From: UBA9926 sp018645765 | GTDB taxonomy: Bacteria > Pseudomonadota > Gammaproteobacteria > Pseudomonadales > Azotimanducaceae | Assembly: GCA_949372755.1 (NCBI GenBank) | Contig: CASIBO010000001.1 | Coordinates: forward strand, 124,001-188,000 | DNA: 64,000 nucleotides | Direction: 5' to 3' | Shown here: positions 34,820 to 43,207 of the stretch, in pieces | Position numbering within the stretch: position 1 is the stretch's first letter | Layout: the number at the start of each line of letters is the position of its first letter | Translations under genes and position numbers: made by a program | Notes under the pieces: generated by a model | The model's input: only the letters and a program-made list of their open reading frames with translations | Told to the model about the DNA's origin: nothing | Database searches by the model: none

Positions 34820-35995
34820 TTAAGCCAGCAACCGCACATTGATGACATCATCGATAGCCGATAGTGCCTTTTGCAGCTCCTCTGAAGGCCCGCTTTCAAT
34901 ATCGATCAAGTTATACGCGATTTCGTTACGACTCTTATTGATCATGTCGATCACATTAATGTTCCTGTCCGCTAATTCCGACAAGACACGACCCAAGATC
35001 CGAGGCACGTTCCGGTTCGACAAGGCAATTCGGCACCCCAATTGGCTTCGCTCTAAATGCAAATTGGGGAAGTTGACCGAATTTTTGATATTGCCGTTGG
35101 TCAGGAAGTCCATTAATTGATCGGCCGCCATGATCGCGCAATTATCTTCTGCTTCATCGGTGCTGGCACCCAAATGAGGCGTTGCCAGAACACCTGGCAG
35201 ATTGACGAGTTCTGGTACGGGGAAGTCGGAAATGTATTGCCCCAGTTGGCCATTTGTAAGCGACGCTTTGATCGCTGCCGTATCAACAATCTCACCGCGG
35301 GCGAAATTCAGCAGTACCGAGCCAGGCTTCATTGCGGCAAGGAGCGTTGCGTTGACCATCTTTTCCGTTTCAGGCAAGGCCGGCACATGCAACGTTACCA
35401 GGTCAGAGCGCGCAAACAACGCCTCAATGCTGTCCATCTTTTGCACTCGGCTCGATAGCCGCCATGCCGAATCAACCGACAATGCCGGGTCGAAACCCAA
35501 AACGTTCATGTCGAGTTGTAGCGCAATGTCCGCCACCATCGAGCCAATCGCCCCCAGCCCCAGCACCCCTAAGGTTCGGCCTTTGAGCTCTGAGCCCTTG
35601 AACGTCTTCTTGCTGGCTTCGACCTGCGTGTTCAGAGCCGCCTTATCAGTAACCTCAGACAAGCCCGAAACATAGTCAATGCCTTGGACGATGCCGCGAC
35701 GAGATAACAGCATTCCAGCGACAACCAGCTCCTTAACCGCATTCGCATTGGCGCCGGGCGTGTTAAACACCACAATGCCGCGATCGGTATAAGCATCAAC
35801 CGGAATATTATTCACGCCCGCGCCCGCACGGCCGACGGCCAGCAACCCTTCCGTCGCATGATCGGGCGTCAATTTAAAACTTCGGAGTAAAATAGCCTCG
35901 GGCTGCGGCAGTGCATCGGAGACGTTGAAGGCCTCCTTATCGAACCTGATCAGGCCTTTCTCGGAGATATTATTCAGGGTAAGCACGTTAAACAT
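34820..35995 (-). CDS. serA: D-3-phosphoglycerate dehydrogenase, short ACT-domain form
   Basis: Catalyses the first step of serine synthesis. The ATG at 35995 gives MFNVLTLNNISEKGLIRF and 391 aa; the in-frame extension to 36043 crosses the probable promoter. NAD motif LGVLGLGAIGSMVAD, catalytic Arg in NFARGEIVD, Glu in FPVPELVNL and His in ATPHLGAST are present, followed by a C-terminal ACT domain (IDMINKSRNEIAYNLIDIE). The short form differs from the 410-aa E. coli SerA, and the sequence resembles enzymes I associate with Firmicutes. A TACAAT -10 box lies upstream. Confidence 0.9.
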   Translation of the reverse strand: MFNVLTLNNISEKGLIRFDKEAFNVSDALPQPEAILLRSFKLTPDHATEGLLAVGRAGAGVNNIPVDAYTDRGIVVFNTPGANANAVKELVVAGMLLSRRGIVQGIDYVSGLSEVTDKAALNTQVEASKKTFKGSELKGRTLGVLGLGAIGSMVADIALQLDMNVLGFDPALSVDSAWRLSSRVQKMDSIEALFARSDLVTLHVPALPETEKMVNATLLAAMKPGSVLLNFARGEIVDTAAIKASLTNGQLGQYISDFPVPELVNLPGVLATPHLGASTDEAEDNCAIMAADQLMDFLTNGNIKNSVNFPNLHLERSQLGCRIALSNRNVPRILGRVLSELADRNINVIDMINKSRNEIAYNLIDIESGPSEELQKALSAIDDVINVRLLA

Positions 35996-36015
35996 GGGCA
36001 CATCCGACACTTGAA

Positions 36016-36030
36016 AAGGCGATATTGTAC
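36016..36030 (-). promoter_or_regulatory. Candidate -10 region of serA
   Basis: On the minus strand GTACAATATCGCCTT carries a TACAAT -10 box (36024-36029), about 30 bases before the serA ATG, followed by a GC-rich discriminator. The same 15 bases appear upstream of mrp (46876-46890). No good -35 hexamer was found. Confidence 0.5.
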
Positions 36031-36145
36031 ACACCCCGCGCAAATTTGATCGGTTTTATTCTCACGAAAGCCGTGAATCCATCTCAGCTTGCCAGCCAAG
36101 ACGTTGCCTTAAGCCTCAGCAAGCGCTTTTTTGATCGCAGACCGC

Positions 36146-36331
36146 TTATCGCAGCTGTTGATCCAGCAAAAACCGTTGGATCTTGCGGAAGGTTTTCAAA
36201 GAGATTTGACCTTGCTCATAAGCCACCGTAATCCGGTTAATCTGCTCCAATGACCTCGGCGCATTGAGATAGGCCAAGGAACTAAAGGTTGCAAGCAGCA
36301 AGAACGCAGCCAAAAATTGCTTAAATTTCAT
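36146..36331 (-). CDS. Small exported or anchored protein at the end of the ABC operon
   Basis: A 61-aa product starting MKFKQFLAAFLLLATFSSLAY, a clear signal or anchor sequence, then a short basic region (RKIQRFLLDQQLR at the end). I do not recognise the family. The ATG at 36331 is preceded by GGAGG with a 7-base gap, and it overlaps the permease stop by 11 bases, which argues that it is translated. It shares the GntR-controlled transcription unit. Confidence 0.7.
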   Translation of the reverse strand: MKFKQFLAAFLLLATFSSLAYLNAPRSLEQINRITVAYEQGQISLKTFRKIQRFLLDQQLR

Positions 36332-37181
36332 GAAAGTGCCTCCGTCCAAAGACTGTTAACACAAACAATATTAGCCCAATGCCGGCTGCCATGAAACCAT
36401 CCGCCAAGCCAATCGATGCGCTGCCCGTCATGGGGTTCCAAGCGCCTGCAAACGGTAGCGGCGTTGCATGGGCATAGAACCATTCAAAGACCCGCGCTTC
36501 TGACAAAAGCGACTTTTCAACCACCAACACCAGTAATGGGATCCCCATTGCCCAGATGAGCGGCTGTCCGCGCGCAAGCCCAGACACGAGCAGCACCCAT
36601 AAGAAAACCGGCGCGCCCCAGATAATCTGCAACGCAAACACCCTAAGCGACTCGCCAACGACAGCCAATCCAGCCATTAAAAACCCGTCAAAGAGCGCTG
36701 TGCCAGGCAAAAGGAATGTCATACCCAGACTTAAAACGAGGGTGACCAACAAAAAAGTCAGCATCGCGGCCAGCCAATACAGACCGGGAATCACCACCAA
36801 ACCCATCAGTGCTTTGCTGAGAACAACCTGAAAATCCGAGACCGGTAGCGACTTCCAAAACAAGATACTCCGATCTTTTCGCTCTTCGTACAACGCAGAT
36901 AACAAGTACCCAATCGCAACCATTTGACTTAACAAGAAGTAGCTTAATAGGAAGAAGGTCGCCGCGGCTTGACCTGGGCCGCCTTGATCAAAGGATAGGC
37001 CCTGGCTGTTGAACTCGAATTTGAAATTTTCTGTGCCAAAGTATTGCAAACCAAAACTCACCGATGCGATCGCCAGGACAACATTCAGGATTATCAGACC
37101 AACCGGGATCCGCCAGATTAAATTGGGGTGTTCCCAACTTTCACGCTGGAACAAGGCCATAAGCGTTGTAACTTGATTCAT
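36321..37181 (-). CDS. ABC transporter permease
   Basis: A 286-aa membrane protein with about six hydrophobic segments (e.g. WRIPVGLIILNVVLAIASVSF, AAATFFLLSYFLLSQMVAIGYLLSAL split by loops, and GFMAAGIGLILFVLTVFGRR). It is of the ABC-2 type that pairs with YtrB-like ATPases. It contains EERKDRSILFWKSLPVSD, a pattern seen in such permeases. No substrate can be assigned. It follows the ATPase by 61 bases and overlaps the small exported protein. Confidence 0.85.
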   Translation of the reverse strand: MNQVTTLMALFQRESWEHPNLIWRIPVGLIILNVVLAIASVSFGLQYFGTENFKFEFNSQGLSFDQGGPGQAAATFFLLSYFLLSQMVAIGYLLSALYEERKDRSILFWKSLPVSDFQVVLSKALMGLVVIPGLYWLAAMLTFLLVTLVLSLGMTFLLPGTALFDGFLMAGLAVVGESLRVFALQIIWGAPVFLWVLLVSGLARGQPLIWAMGIPLLVLVVEKSLLSEARVFEWFYAHATPLPFAGAWNPMTGSASIGLADGFMAAGIGLILFVLTVFGRRHFHEI

Positions 37182-37242
37182 TTTGAGCCCTCTTTATAAA
37201 GCGGATTGGCGCGAATTCGCGCACAACCGGATAATCCTTGTT

Positions 37243-38115
37243 TTAAATCGACGCTGTTAATTTAGTTTCGCGCGTCATCATGGCGACAAAAAGCTCGGCG
37301 ATGCCCACGCGTCGCGTCGTGCCGAGATCCGCAAGACTTTCAGCGCTCACTCCGTCAAAAATCATGCAGGCCCCCTCGATCTGCGCCTGCTCGGACAGAG
37401 GCTTCAACCCTCGAGCCGCGCTAATCTGCGACTTTACGACCTCAACTGCTCGATATCGGCTATAGACATCATCCAACGCGGCATCTAAGCGAATCTTGCC
37501 CTGATCAATAAAAATGAGGTGGGTTAATAACGACTCGATTTCCTCAACCTGATGGGTACTGATGAGTAGGGTCCGGTCTTCCCCTAAAAATTCATTCAAT
37601 ATCTGTTGATAAAATTGGCTGCGATAAACGATATCCAACCCCAGGGTCGGCTCATCCAGTATGAGCAACTGGACATCCATCGCCAGCACCAGCGCAAGAT
37701 GCAGTTGCGTCACCATGCCCTTTGAGAGCGCTTTTACCCGCTGCTTTAGCGGTATATCCGTCTTCGCGAGGATGCCACGCGCTTTTGCCAGGTCAAACTG
37801 CGGATGAATGGCCTGGGTAAATTTCAACGCATCACTGACTTTTAGCCAGCGCGGCAAGATTCCCACATCTGAAATATAGCCAACCGAGGTCATCATTTGA
37901 TGCGGTGCAGAACGCGGTGACTGGCCCAGCACCTCGACCGCACCCTCAAAGGCCGACAAGCCCAATATCGCTTTCAGCGCAGTTGTTTTACCCGCACCAT
38001 TGGGCCCGATCAGCCCGACCACAGCGCCCTTCGGCACCTCAAACGAGACCTGATCTAACGCTTGGTGATCGCCAAATCGTTTGCTCAAACTCTGGACTGA
38101 AATAGCGTTGCTCAC
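37243..38115 (-). CDS. ABC transporter ATPase
   Basis: The 290-aa ATPase has Walker A GLIGPNGAGKTTA, signature-region ALSKGMVTQLHLALVLAMDV, Walker B LLILDEPTLGLD and switch His in LISTHQVEE. The best start is the GTG at 38115 (VSNAISVQSLSKRFGD), preceded by AAAGGAG and overlapping the gntR stop by 4 bases (GTGA). An upstream ATG at 38184 lies inside gntR. Gene order GntR-ATPase-permease matches YtrA-regulated export or drug/peptide systems. Confidence 0.92.
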   Translation of the reverse strand: MSNAISVQSLSKRFGDHQALDQVSFEVPKGAVVGLIGPNGAGKTTALKAILGLSAFEGAVEVLGQSPRSAPHQMMTSVGYISDVGILPRWLKVSDALKFTQAIHPQFDLAKARGILAKTDIPLKQRVKALSKGMVTQLHLALVLAMDVQLLILDEPTLGLDIVYRSQFYQQILNEFLGEDRTLLISTHQVEEIESLLTHLIFIDQGKIRLDAALDDVYSRYRAVEVVKSQISAARGLKPLSEQAQIEGACMIFDGVSAESLADLGTTRRVGIAELFVAMMTRETKLTASI

Positions 38116-38465
38116 GATGGCTCCTTTAATAAATCTGTTAACGATAACCCCAACAACGTGATCCGTTGATGGATACTCGGCCACTCCTCCGACAGAAATC
38201 GAGCACGCAACTGAATTTTGAGTTGCTCGGCGGCGCCCTCAGCGACAAACATGCCCAGACCCCGGCGCTTCTGCGCGATGCCGTCCTCAACCAGCATCGC
38301 AATGGCCTTTGATACTGTGATGGGGTTTACATGTTGCGCGACCGCTAACTGTCGAACTGACGGCAAAGCATCGCCCTCTTTAATCACACCCTCTAAAATT
38401 AACTGGGCGAGATATTGGTGAATCTGCAGGTATATCGGATCTTTCTCATTCCAAACAATCTTCAT
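38112..38465 (-). CDS. GntR-family regulator, YtrA subfamily
   Basis: The 117-aa protein has a GntR winged helix (PIYLQIHQYLAQLILEGVIKEGDALPSVRQLAVAQHVNPITVSKAIAMLVEDGIAQKRRGLGMFV) and only a short C-terminal tail, the YtrA size class, in which the effector domain is minimal. It is the first gene of an operon with an ABC ATPase, permease and a small exported protein. A strong promoter and palindrome lie upstream (38562-38599), which probably is its own operator. Confidence 0.92.
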   Translation of the reverse strand: MKIVWNEKDPIYLQIHQYLAQLILEGVIKEGDALPSVRQLAVAQHVNPITVSKAIAMLVEDGIAQKRRGLGMFVAEGAAEQLKIQLRARFLSEEWPSIHQRITLLGLSLTDLLKEPS

Positions 38466-38561
38466 CGGCGGCGCACCATCGATGCCGCCATCCGGCCTAG
38501 TGCCTCAAAATACGGCTGGGCGCAGTAGAACATTCATTTGACCAGGGTTAAGAGATTTAGT

Positions 38562-38579
38562 GTTGTACCCAAGTATAAC
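38562..38579 (-). promoter_or_regulatory. Inverted repeat overlapping the gntR promoter, candidate GntR operator
   Basis: Minus-strand sequence GTTATAC-TTGG-GTACAAC is a 7-bp inverted repeat with one mismatch, spanning 38562-38579 and covering the -10 box. Position and symmetry fit autoregulation by the dimeric GntR protein encoded 97 bases downstream. Confidence 0.6.
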
Positions 38580-38599
38580 GCCTAGATAAAACGCGTCAA
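38572..38599 (-). promoter_or_regulatory. Sigma70 promoter of the gntR-ABC operon
   Basis: TTGACG (38594-38599), 16-base spacer, TATACT (38572-38577), each five of six matches. A transcript would have a leader of about 100 bases before the gntR ATG at 38465. Confidence 0.75.
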
Positions 38600-38658
38600 C
38601 CCCCGATGCGAAATCCTTAAGCGTGAAAACGTTCGACGGCGTGGCGCTCAGGGCGCGC

Positions 38659-40170
38659 TTATTGTCGATAATCAAGCGGCGGTGCGCGGTCGCCCAGAAG
38701 CGCGTCGTAAACAAAATCAGGACCTCGGCGCTGCTCAAACTCGACGGTTGCCGCTTTGAGGTGACTCGGCGCCAAAAACAAGGCTTGAGCGGTTAGAGCC
38801 AGGGTTTTTGCGGCAACCATCATGCCTTGTATACCGATACTCGTTCCACCGGCGGCAATCGCCTGCCAACTGTGGGCGGCGGTCCCGGGCACCCACGTGG
38901 CCGTACTGAGGCCAACCGTCGGCACCGTCCAACTGACATCGCCAACATCGGTTGAGCCTTTACTCTCGGTAAAGCGAAAGGGTAGAACCTGTTCTTCAAG
39001 TCCTAAAACACTTGGCTGATTGATAAAACTTTGGGACAAGACCTCGGCAAAAGCCCGCTCTGAGGCCGTCATCGTGTAACCACCAACCGTGCTCAAGCTT
39101 TGATGCATCACGCGCGCCAAGGTTTCATTTGGCAAGATTGAATGATTGCCGTGCATGGTTTCAATCTTAACGTCCGTTCCAGTTCCCAGCGCCGCTGCGT
39201 GGGCGGTGTTCATCACTCGATCCCAAATATTGGCGAGCTCACTGGCTTGGGGATGACGCACATAGTAGTAGACTTCCGCAAAATCCGGCACCACGTTGGG
39301 CGCCTCACCGCCACGGGTGATCACATAGTGAATCCTTGTGCTATCGGGCACATGCTCTCTCATGAGATTAACCATGTAGTTCATGGCCTCGACGCCATCC
39401 AACGCTGACCGTCCCCGTTCCGGTGCAGCAGCGGCATGCGCGGATCGGCCATAGAACCGAACCCGAGCGGATTTATTCGCAAGGGTCGTACCGGGATTCG
39501 CAGCGTTTCGATCGGCCCCATGCCAATGCAGCACCGTATCAACATCGTCAAACAGCCCGGCACGCACCATATACACTTTGCCCGAACCCCCTTCTTCGGC
39601 GGGGGTACCATAAAGTCGAATGGTGCCGGGTTGGCCCGTTTCAGCAAGCCATCGTTTTACCGCGATTGCAGCAGCCGTGGAGCCGGCCCCAAAGAGGTGG
39701 TGGCCGCAAGCATGGCCCGCAGTCTTATCAGCAAGCACCGAACGAGTCGGTACTGCCGCCTGGCTAATCCCAGGCAACGCATCAAACTCGGCCAAGATGC
39801 CGATCACCGGTTCGCCTTGACCAAAACTCGCGACAAATGCCGTTGGGATCTCTGCGACGCCGACTTTCACTTCAAAGCCTTCATCGGCAAGGGTATCTTG
39901 CAGCAGCTGGCTACTCCGGGTCTCTTGATAGCCAAGTTCGGCATAGTCCCAGATTTTAAACGCAATGCCTGCGTAGTGCTCGCGCTCGGTTTCAAGCGAC
40001 GCCGTCAATTGTGCCCCGGCATCTGCCTGAACCTGCGGCACGACAACGACCCAAACAAGACCCATTAAAAGGCCCGCGCACCGCTTGACGCCTTTTAGGC
40101 CTACTTGCATCATCCATCCACCACGCGTCACCCCTTGCAGGCGCGCCTGACCCATTTTGTCCTTCACCAT
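38659..40170 (-). CDS. Exported M20-family amidohydrolase (AbgB-like)
   Basis: The 503-aa product resembles p-aminobenzoyl-glutamate hydrolase subunit B and related amidohydrolases. It has a hydrophobic leader (CAGLLMGLVWVVVVPQVQADA, about residues 31-51), metal ligands in GHACGHHLFGA, PAEEGGSGKVYM with the catalytic Glu, and HGADRNAANPGTTLANKSARV. The start at 40170 has an AAGG at 8 bases; ATGs at 40155, 40113 and 40110 are alternatives that would give a shorter signal peptide. Its substrate is unknown: an amino-acid conjugate is inferred. It lies 54 bases after murG. Confidence 0.88.
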   Translation of the reverse strand: MVKDKMGQARLQGVTRGGWMMQVGLKGVKRCAGLLMGLVWVVVVPQVQADAGAQLTASLETEREHYAGIAFKIWDYAELGYQETRSSQLLQDTLADEGFEVKVGVAEIPTAFVASFGQGEPVIGILAEFDALPGISQAAVPTRSVLADKTAGHACGHHLFGAGSTAAAIAVKRWLAETGQPGTIRLYGTPAEEGGSGKVYMVRAGLFDDVDTVLHWHGADRNAANPGTTLANKSARVRFYGRSAHAAAAPERGRSALDGVEAMNYMVNLMREHVPDSTRIHYVITRGGEAPNVVPDFAEVYYYVRHPQASELANIWDRVMNTAHAAALGTGTDVKIETMHGNHSILPNETLARVMHQSLSTVGGYTMTASERAFAEVLSQSFINQPSVLGLEEQVLPFRFTESKGSTDVGDVSWTVPTVGLSTATWVPGTAAHSWQAIAAGGTSIGIQGMMVAAKTLALTAQALFLAPSHLKAATVEFEQRRGPDFVYDALLGDRAPPLDYRQ

Positions 40171-40224
40171 CGAAATAACCTTTTTTGGGTTTCACCGGTC
40201 TTCATCGAAGACGCTCTTAAGCGC

Positions 40225-41304
40225 CTAGTTTGCCGCTGCAGCCGCTTCAATCGCTTGGCGGATCAAACCTAAGCTGTCTGGTAGACTGGCCGAGCCAAGG
40301 CGCCGGGCCATATCAAACCGCACCATCCAAACAGAATCAACCGCCCGCGCCAGTTCCCCTGGCCCAAGATCTCCTTCGTGACGAACCTCGGCATAGCCTT
40401 TTTGCTCAAACAACGCCGCATTTTGCAGTTGATCTCCTCGACTTGCAGCACTGGGGAGAGGGATAAGCAGTTGGGGTTTTTTAAACCACAAAAACTCGAA
40501 CAAGGCGTTCGCACCGGCCCGCGAGATCACGACATCTGAAGCCGCAACCACATCACCATAGGGTTCATCCAAATATTCAAACTGCAGGTAGTGGGGGATA
40601 TCCAAAAGCTGTGGATCAACGCCGCCCTTGCCCACCACATGAACCACATAAAACCGTTCGGTGAGTCTCGCAAGGTCGGCCCGCACCAACCGATTGACGG
40701 TTTGCGCGCCTAAACTGCCACCCACCGCCAATAAAATAGGCTGCGTCTCACCAAAGACTTTGAATTCGTTAAGCCATTGACGTCCACGCTCGCCATCAGC
40801 CTGGACCAAACCCGCTCGGAGCGGCGTGCCGGTAACCCGAGTGGAACGCTGGGAGAAATGAACTGCCGTTTCTTCAAAATTAAGGCATATCATTCGACAA
40901 AATGGGGCACTCAAGCGATTGGCTAAACCGGGGGTCAAATCGGACTCATGGATCACAACAGGAATGCGGAGGCTCCACGCTGCTATGACCACGGGCACCG
41001 CGACAAATCCTCCTTTGGAAAACAACACCTCGGGTCGGCGCCAGAGTAGGATCCAGAGTGCCTGAAAAAAACCAAACAGTATCTTCACAGGATCAATAAA
41101 GTTCTGCCAATCGAAGTACCGCCGAAGTTTGCCGGAGGCGATGCCGTAAAAATCAAGATTGTGCCGTTCAACCAATTTGGCTTCAATGCCTGCTCTCGAG
41201 CCAATATAAAAGCATTCAATCCCGTCACGCTGAAACGACTCAATCAGCGCAAGATTGGGCGTGACATGCCCCGCGGTCCCCCCACCGGTGAAGACAATTT
41301 TCAT
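40225..41304 (-). CDS. murG: MurG-type glycosyltransferase, Firmicute-like
   Basis: MurG adds GlcNAc to lipid I on the cytoplasmic membrane, forming lipid II. The 359-aa product has the N-terminal glycine loop FTGGGTAGHVTPNLALIESF, KGGFVAVPVVIAAWSLRIPVVIHESDLTPGLAN, VGGSLGAQTVNRLV and the UDP-GlcNAc site SRAGANALFEFLWFKKPQLLIPLP. These match the second MurG type I associate with Clostridium/Bacillus (KIVFTGGGTAGHVTPNLA, HESDLTPGLAN). It is not in a dcw cluster but between hda and an M20 gene. It may be the sole MurG or a paralogue. Confidence 0.85.
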   Translation of the reverse strand: MKIVFTGGGTAGHVTPNLALIESFQRDGIECFYIGSRAGIEAKLVERHNLDFYGIASGKLRRYFDWQNFIDPVKILFGFFQALWILLWRRPEVLFSKGGFVAVPVVIAAWSLRIPVVIHESDLTPGLANRLSAPFCRMICLNFEETAVHFSQRSTRVTGTPLRAGLVQADGERGRQWLNEFKVFGETQPILLAVGGSLGAQTVNRLVRADLARLTERFYVVHVVGKGGVDPQLLDIPHYLQFEYLDEPYGDVVAASDVVISRAGANALFEFLWFKKPQLLIPLPSAASRGDQLQNAALFEQKGYAEVRHEGDLGPGELARAVDSVWMVRFDMARRLGSASLPDSLGLIRQAIEAAAAAN

Positions 41305-41306
41305 CC

Positions 41307-41975
41307 CTAAATGTCCAGCACATGTTTCAAAAAAGGAATGGTTATCCGGCGCTGGGACTTGAGACTTTCATCGGCAAGTCGGTTCAAAACCCGGATCAGC
41401 GCGCCGATTTCACGGGGCGCGCGATCTAGTAAGAAAGCAAGCACTTCCTCCGGCAGATGAAACCCCGTTTCCTCCGCCAGTCGCCGCAGGACCTGCGCTT
41501 TTTCAAAATCGTTTAACTGTCCGGCTTGCAGCCAATGCATTGCACGACTTCGCGACGCAAAATCGGCTAAACAGAACTGAACATCTGGTAGCGGACATCT
41601 CGATGCCATCAACAGCCAACCTTCGTTGGCGTCGGCGACCGCGTTCGTCAAATCAAATAACGCGAGCTCCCAATCCCGATCTCCAACAACGTGATCCAGC
41701 CCATCTAATGCAACCAAATCAAAATCGGCCAGATTAGAAAGCACATCGGGCTTTAAATCTTGATTGGATAAACTTAAGTAAAATGCCCGACCCGCTTGGT
41801 GCTCTGATCGCTGGCAAAGACCTTGAAGCAAATGCGATTTACCCGACTCTCCCGGCCCACTAATCCAAACTGGCTCCTTGGATAGCGCAAGCGCGCGCTC
41901 ACCCAAATCCCCGACAAACCGCTCGAGGGTATAGGCGCGTTTAAGGGGGAACGCAAGGGTCAGCTGCTCGCTCAA
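41307..41975 (-). CDS. hda: DnaA regulatory inactivator Hda
   Basis: Hda, with the sliding clamp, triggers hydrolysis of DnaA-bound ATP and prevents reinitiation. The 222-aa protein has an N-terminal clamp-binding-type motif (QLTLAFPLK), Walker A GPGESGKSH, Walker B-like LVALDGLDHV and the sensor LLMASRCPLPDV. Length is normal. It overlaps perM by 4 bases and is two bases from murG. Its position next to a DUF2066 gene and perM is as in other gammaproteobacteria. Confidence 0.92.
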   Translation of the reverse strand: MSEQLTLAFPLKRAYTLERFVGDLGERALALSKEPVWISGPGESGKSHLLQGLCQRSEHQAGRAFYLSLSNQDLKPDVLSNLADFDLVALDGLDHVVGDRDWELALFDLTNAVADANEGWLLMASRCPLPDVQFCLADFASRSRAMHWLQAGQLNDFEKAQVLRRLAEETGFHLPEEVLAFLLDRAPREIGALIRVLNRLADESLKSQRRITIPFLKHVLDI

Positions 41976-43156
41976 AACCTTGACTCGTCCGTTGTCGGGT
42001 AAGGCATGTCTGGATCGATTGCCTCTGACTCAATCGTCGCAGCAAGCGGGGTGTCGAGGGCTGCCTCTTCCTCGGATTGATCGCACGTTGCAGCGACAAC
42101 GTCGCCAAGATAAAACCCACTGGCCAAGTAACGGCCCAGCCAATACCGCACTAAGACCATGAGCACCGCAGCGACGGGCAAGGCCAGCAATACCCCAATA
42201 AAACCGAACAGTTGACCACCCGCCAGCACGGCGAAAATAACGGCAACCGGGTGCAAGCCAATGCGATCTCCAACAAGCCAAGGGGTTAGCAAACTTCCTT
42301 CTAAAATTTGCCCAAGAACAAAGACGGTCAACACATACACCGGATGAATCCAATCCTGGAATTGGTAAGCCGCCGCAATGGTTGCCAGCAGAAGTCCCAA
42401 GATAAAACCAAGGTACGGCACGATACTCGCGAGACCGGCAACCAAACCGATGATCAACGCCATGTCCAGCCCAACCAATCCAAGACCAACAGCATAAAAA
42501 ATGCCGAGCAAGATCATGACCAAAAATTGGCCGCGTATGAAAGCGGCCAGCATTTCATCACCCGCCGCTGTCAGCTGACGCACAACACTAATTTGGGGCC
42601 GAGGAATCAATTGATCTAGCCGAGCGAGCAATTGATCCCAATCTCGCATCAAGTAAAAGGCAACGACTGGCGTCAACGCAATCGTCATCAGACTGCCGAA
42701 TATTGCAAGGCCAGACTGGGTTAACTGACCCAAAAGATACCCCATGATATCGCTGGACTGCTGCCACTCACCCAGAAAGTTTTGCGCGAGACCTTTTAAA
42801 TCTAACGCTTGTAAGTTGACGCCAGTCCAATCTTTGATCAGTGGCCCAAGCGTCGACTGAAGCCATAGAAAACTTGCCGGCAGCCCTTGCAGTAAGGCAC
42901 TCAATTCCAACGCCAGCAGCGGTAAAAAGAGCATCAGTGCGGCCAACAACACAGCGGCGATCAGCGCAAACACGAGGGTTGCACTCAGCGCACGACCCAA
43001 ACCCCACGCTTCAAAGCGGTCAACCCATGGATCCCCTAAATACGCAAGGAATGCACCTAAAAAAAAGGGCGTTAAAATCGGTCCCAGGAAGTTAACCGAC
43101 ACAGCGACCAAGCCAACTAGACTCAGCCCGACGAGACTTTTTATCAACATATTCAT
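41972..43156 (-). CDS. perM: AI-2E family transporter (PerM-like)
   Basis: A 394-aa membrane protein with about eight hydrophobic segments, and family features such as GPILTPFFLGAFLAYLGDPWVDR, the DPVAAFYLMRDWD-type stretch (VVAFYLMRDWDQLLARLDQLIP) and the gap-loop EGSLLTPWLVGDRIGLHPVAVIFAVLAGGQLFG. The family contains solute exporters and permeases, but the substrate here is not known. The acidic tail after residue 350 is soluble. It is in the unit with DUF2066, hda and murG. Confidence 0.9.
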   Translation of the reverse strand: MNMLIKSLVGLSLVGLVAVSVNFLGPILTPFFLGAFLAYLGDPWVDRFEAWGLGRALSATLVFALIAAVLLAALMLFLPLLALELSALLQGLPASFLWLQSTLGPLIKDWTGVNLQALDLKGLAQNFLGEWQQSSDIMGYLLGQLTQSGLAIFGSLMTIALTPVVAFYLMRDWDQLLARLDQLIPRPQISVVRQLTAAGDEMLAAFIRGQFLVMILLGIFYAVGLGLVGLDMALIIGLVAGLASIVPYLGFILGLLLATIAAAYQFQDWIHPVYVLTVFVLGQILEGSLLTPWLVGDRIGLHPVAVIFAVLAGGQLFGFIGVLLALPVAAVLMVLVRYWLGRYLASGFYLGDVVAATCDQSEEEAALDTPLAATIESEAIDPDMPYPTTDESRF

Positions 43157-43207
43157 GGTCTCAACATCCTTCTCTTAGGCCGCCTTAGCGGGCGACCGCG
43201 CACGCGG

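Noticed and set aside
38505..38738. 77-aa open frame at the M20/gntR boundary
   Set aside because: It overlaps the M20 gene end and the gntR promoter, has no ribosome-binding site and no family match.
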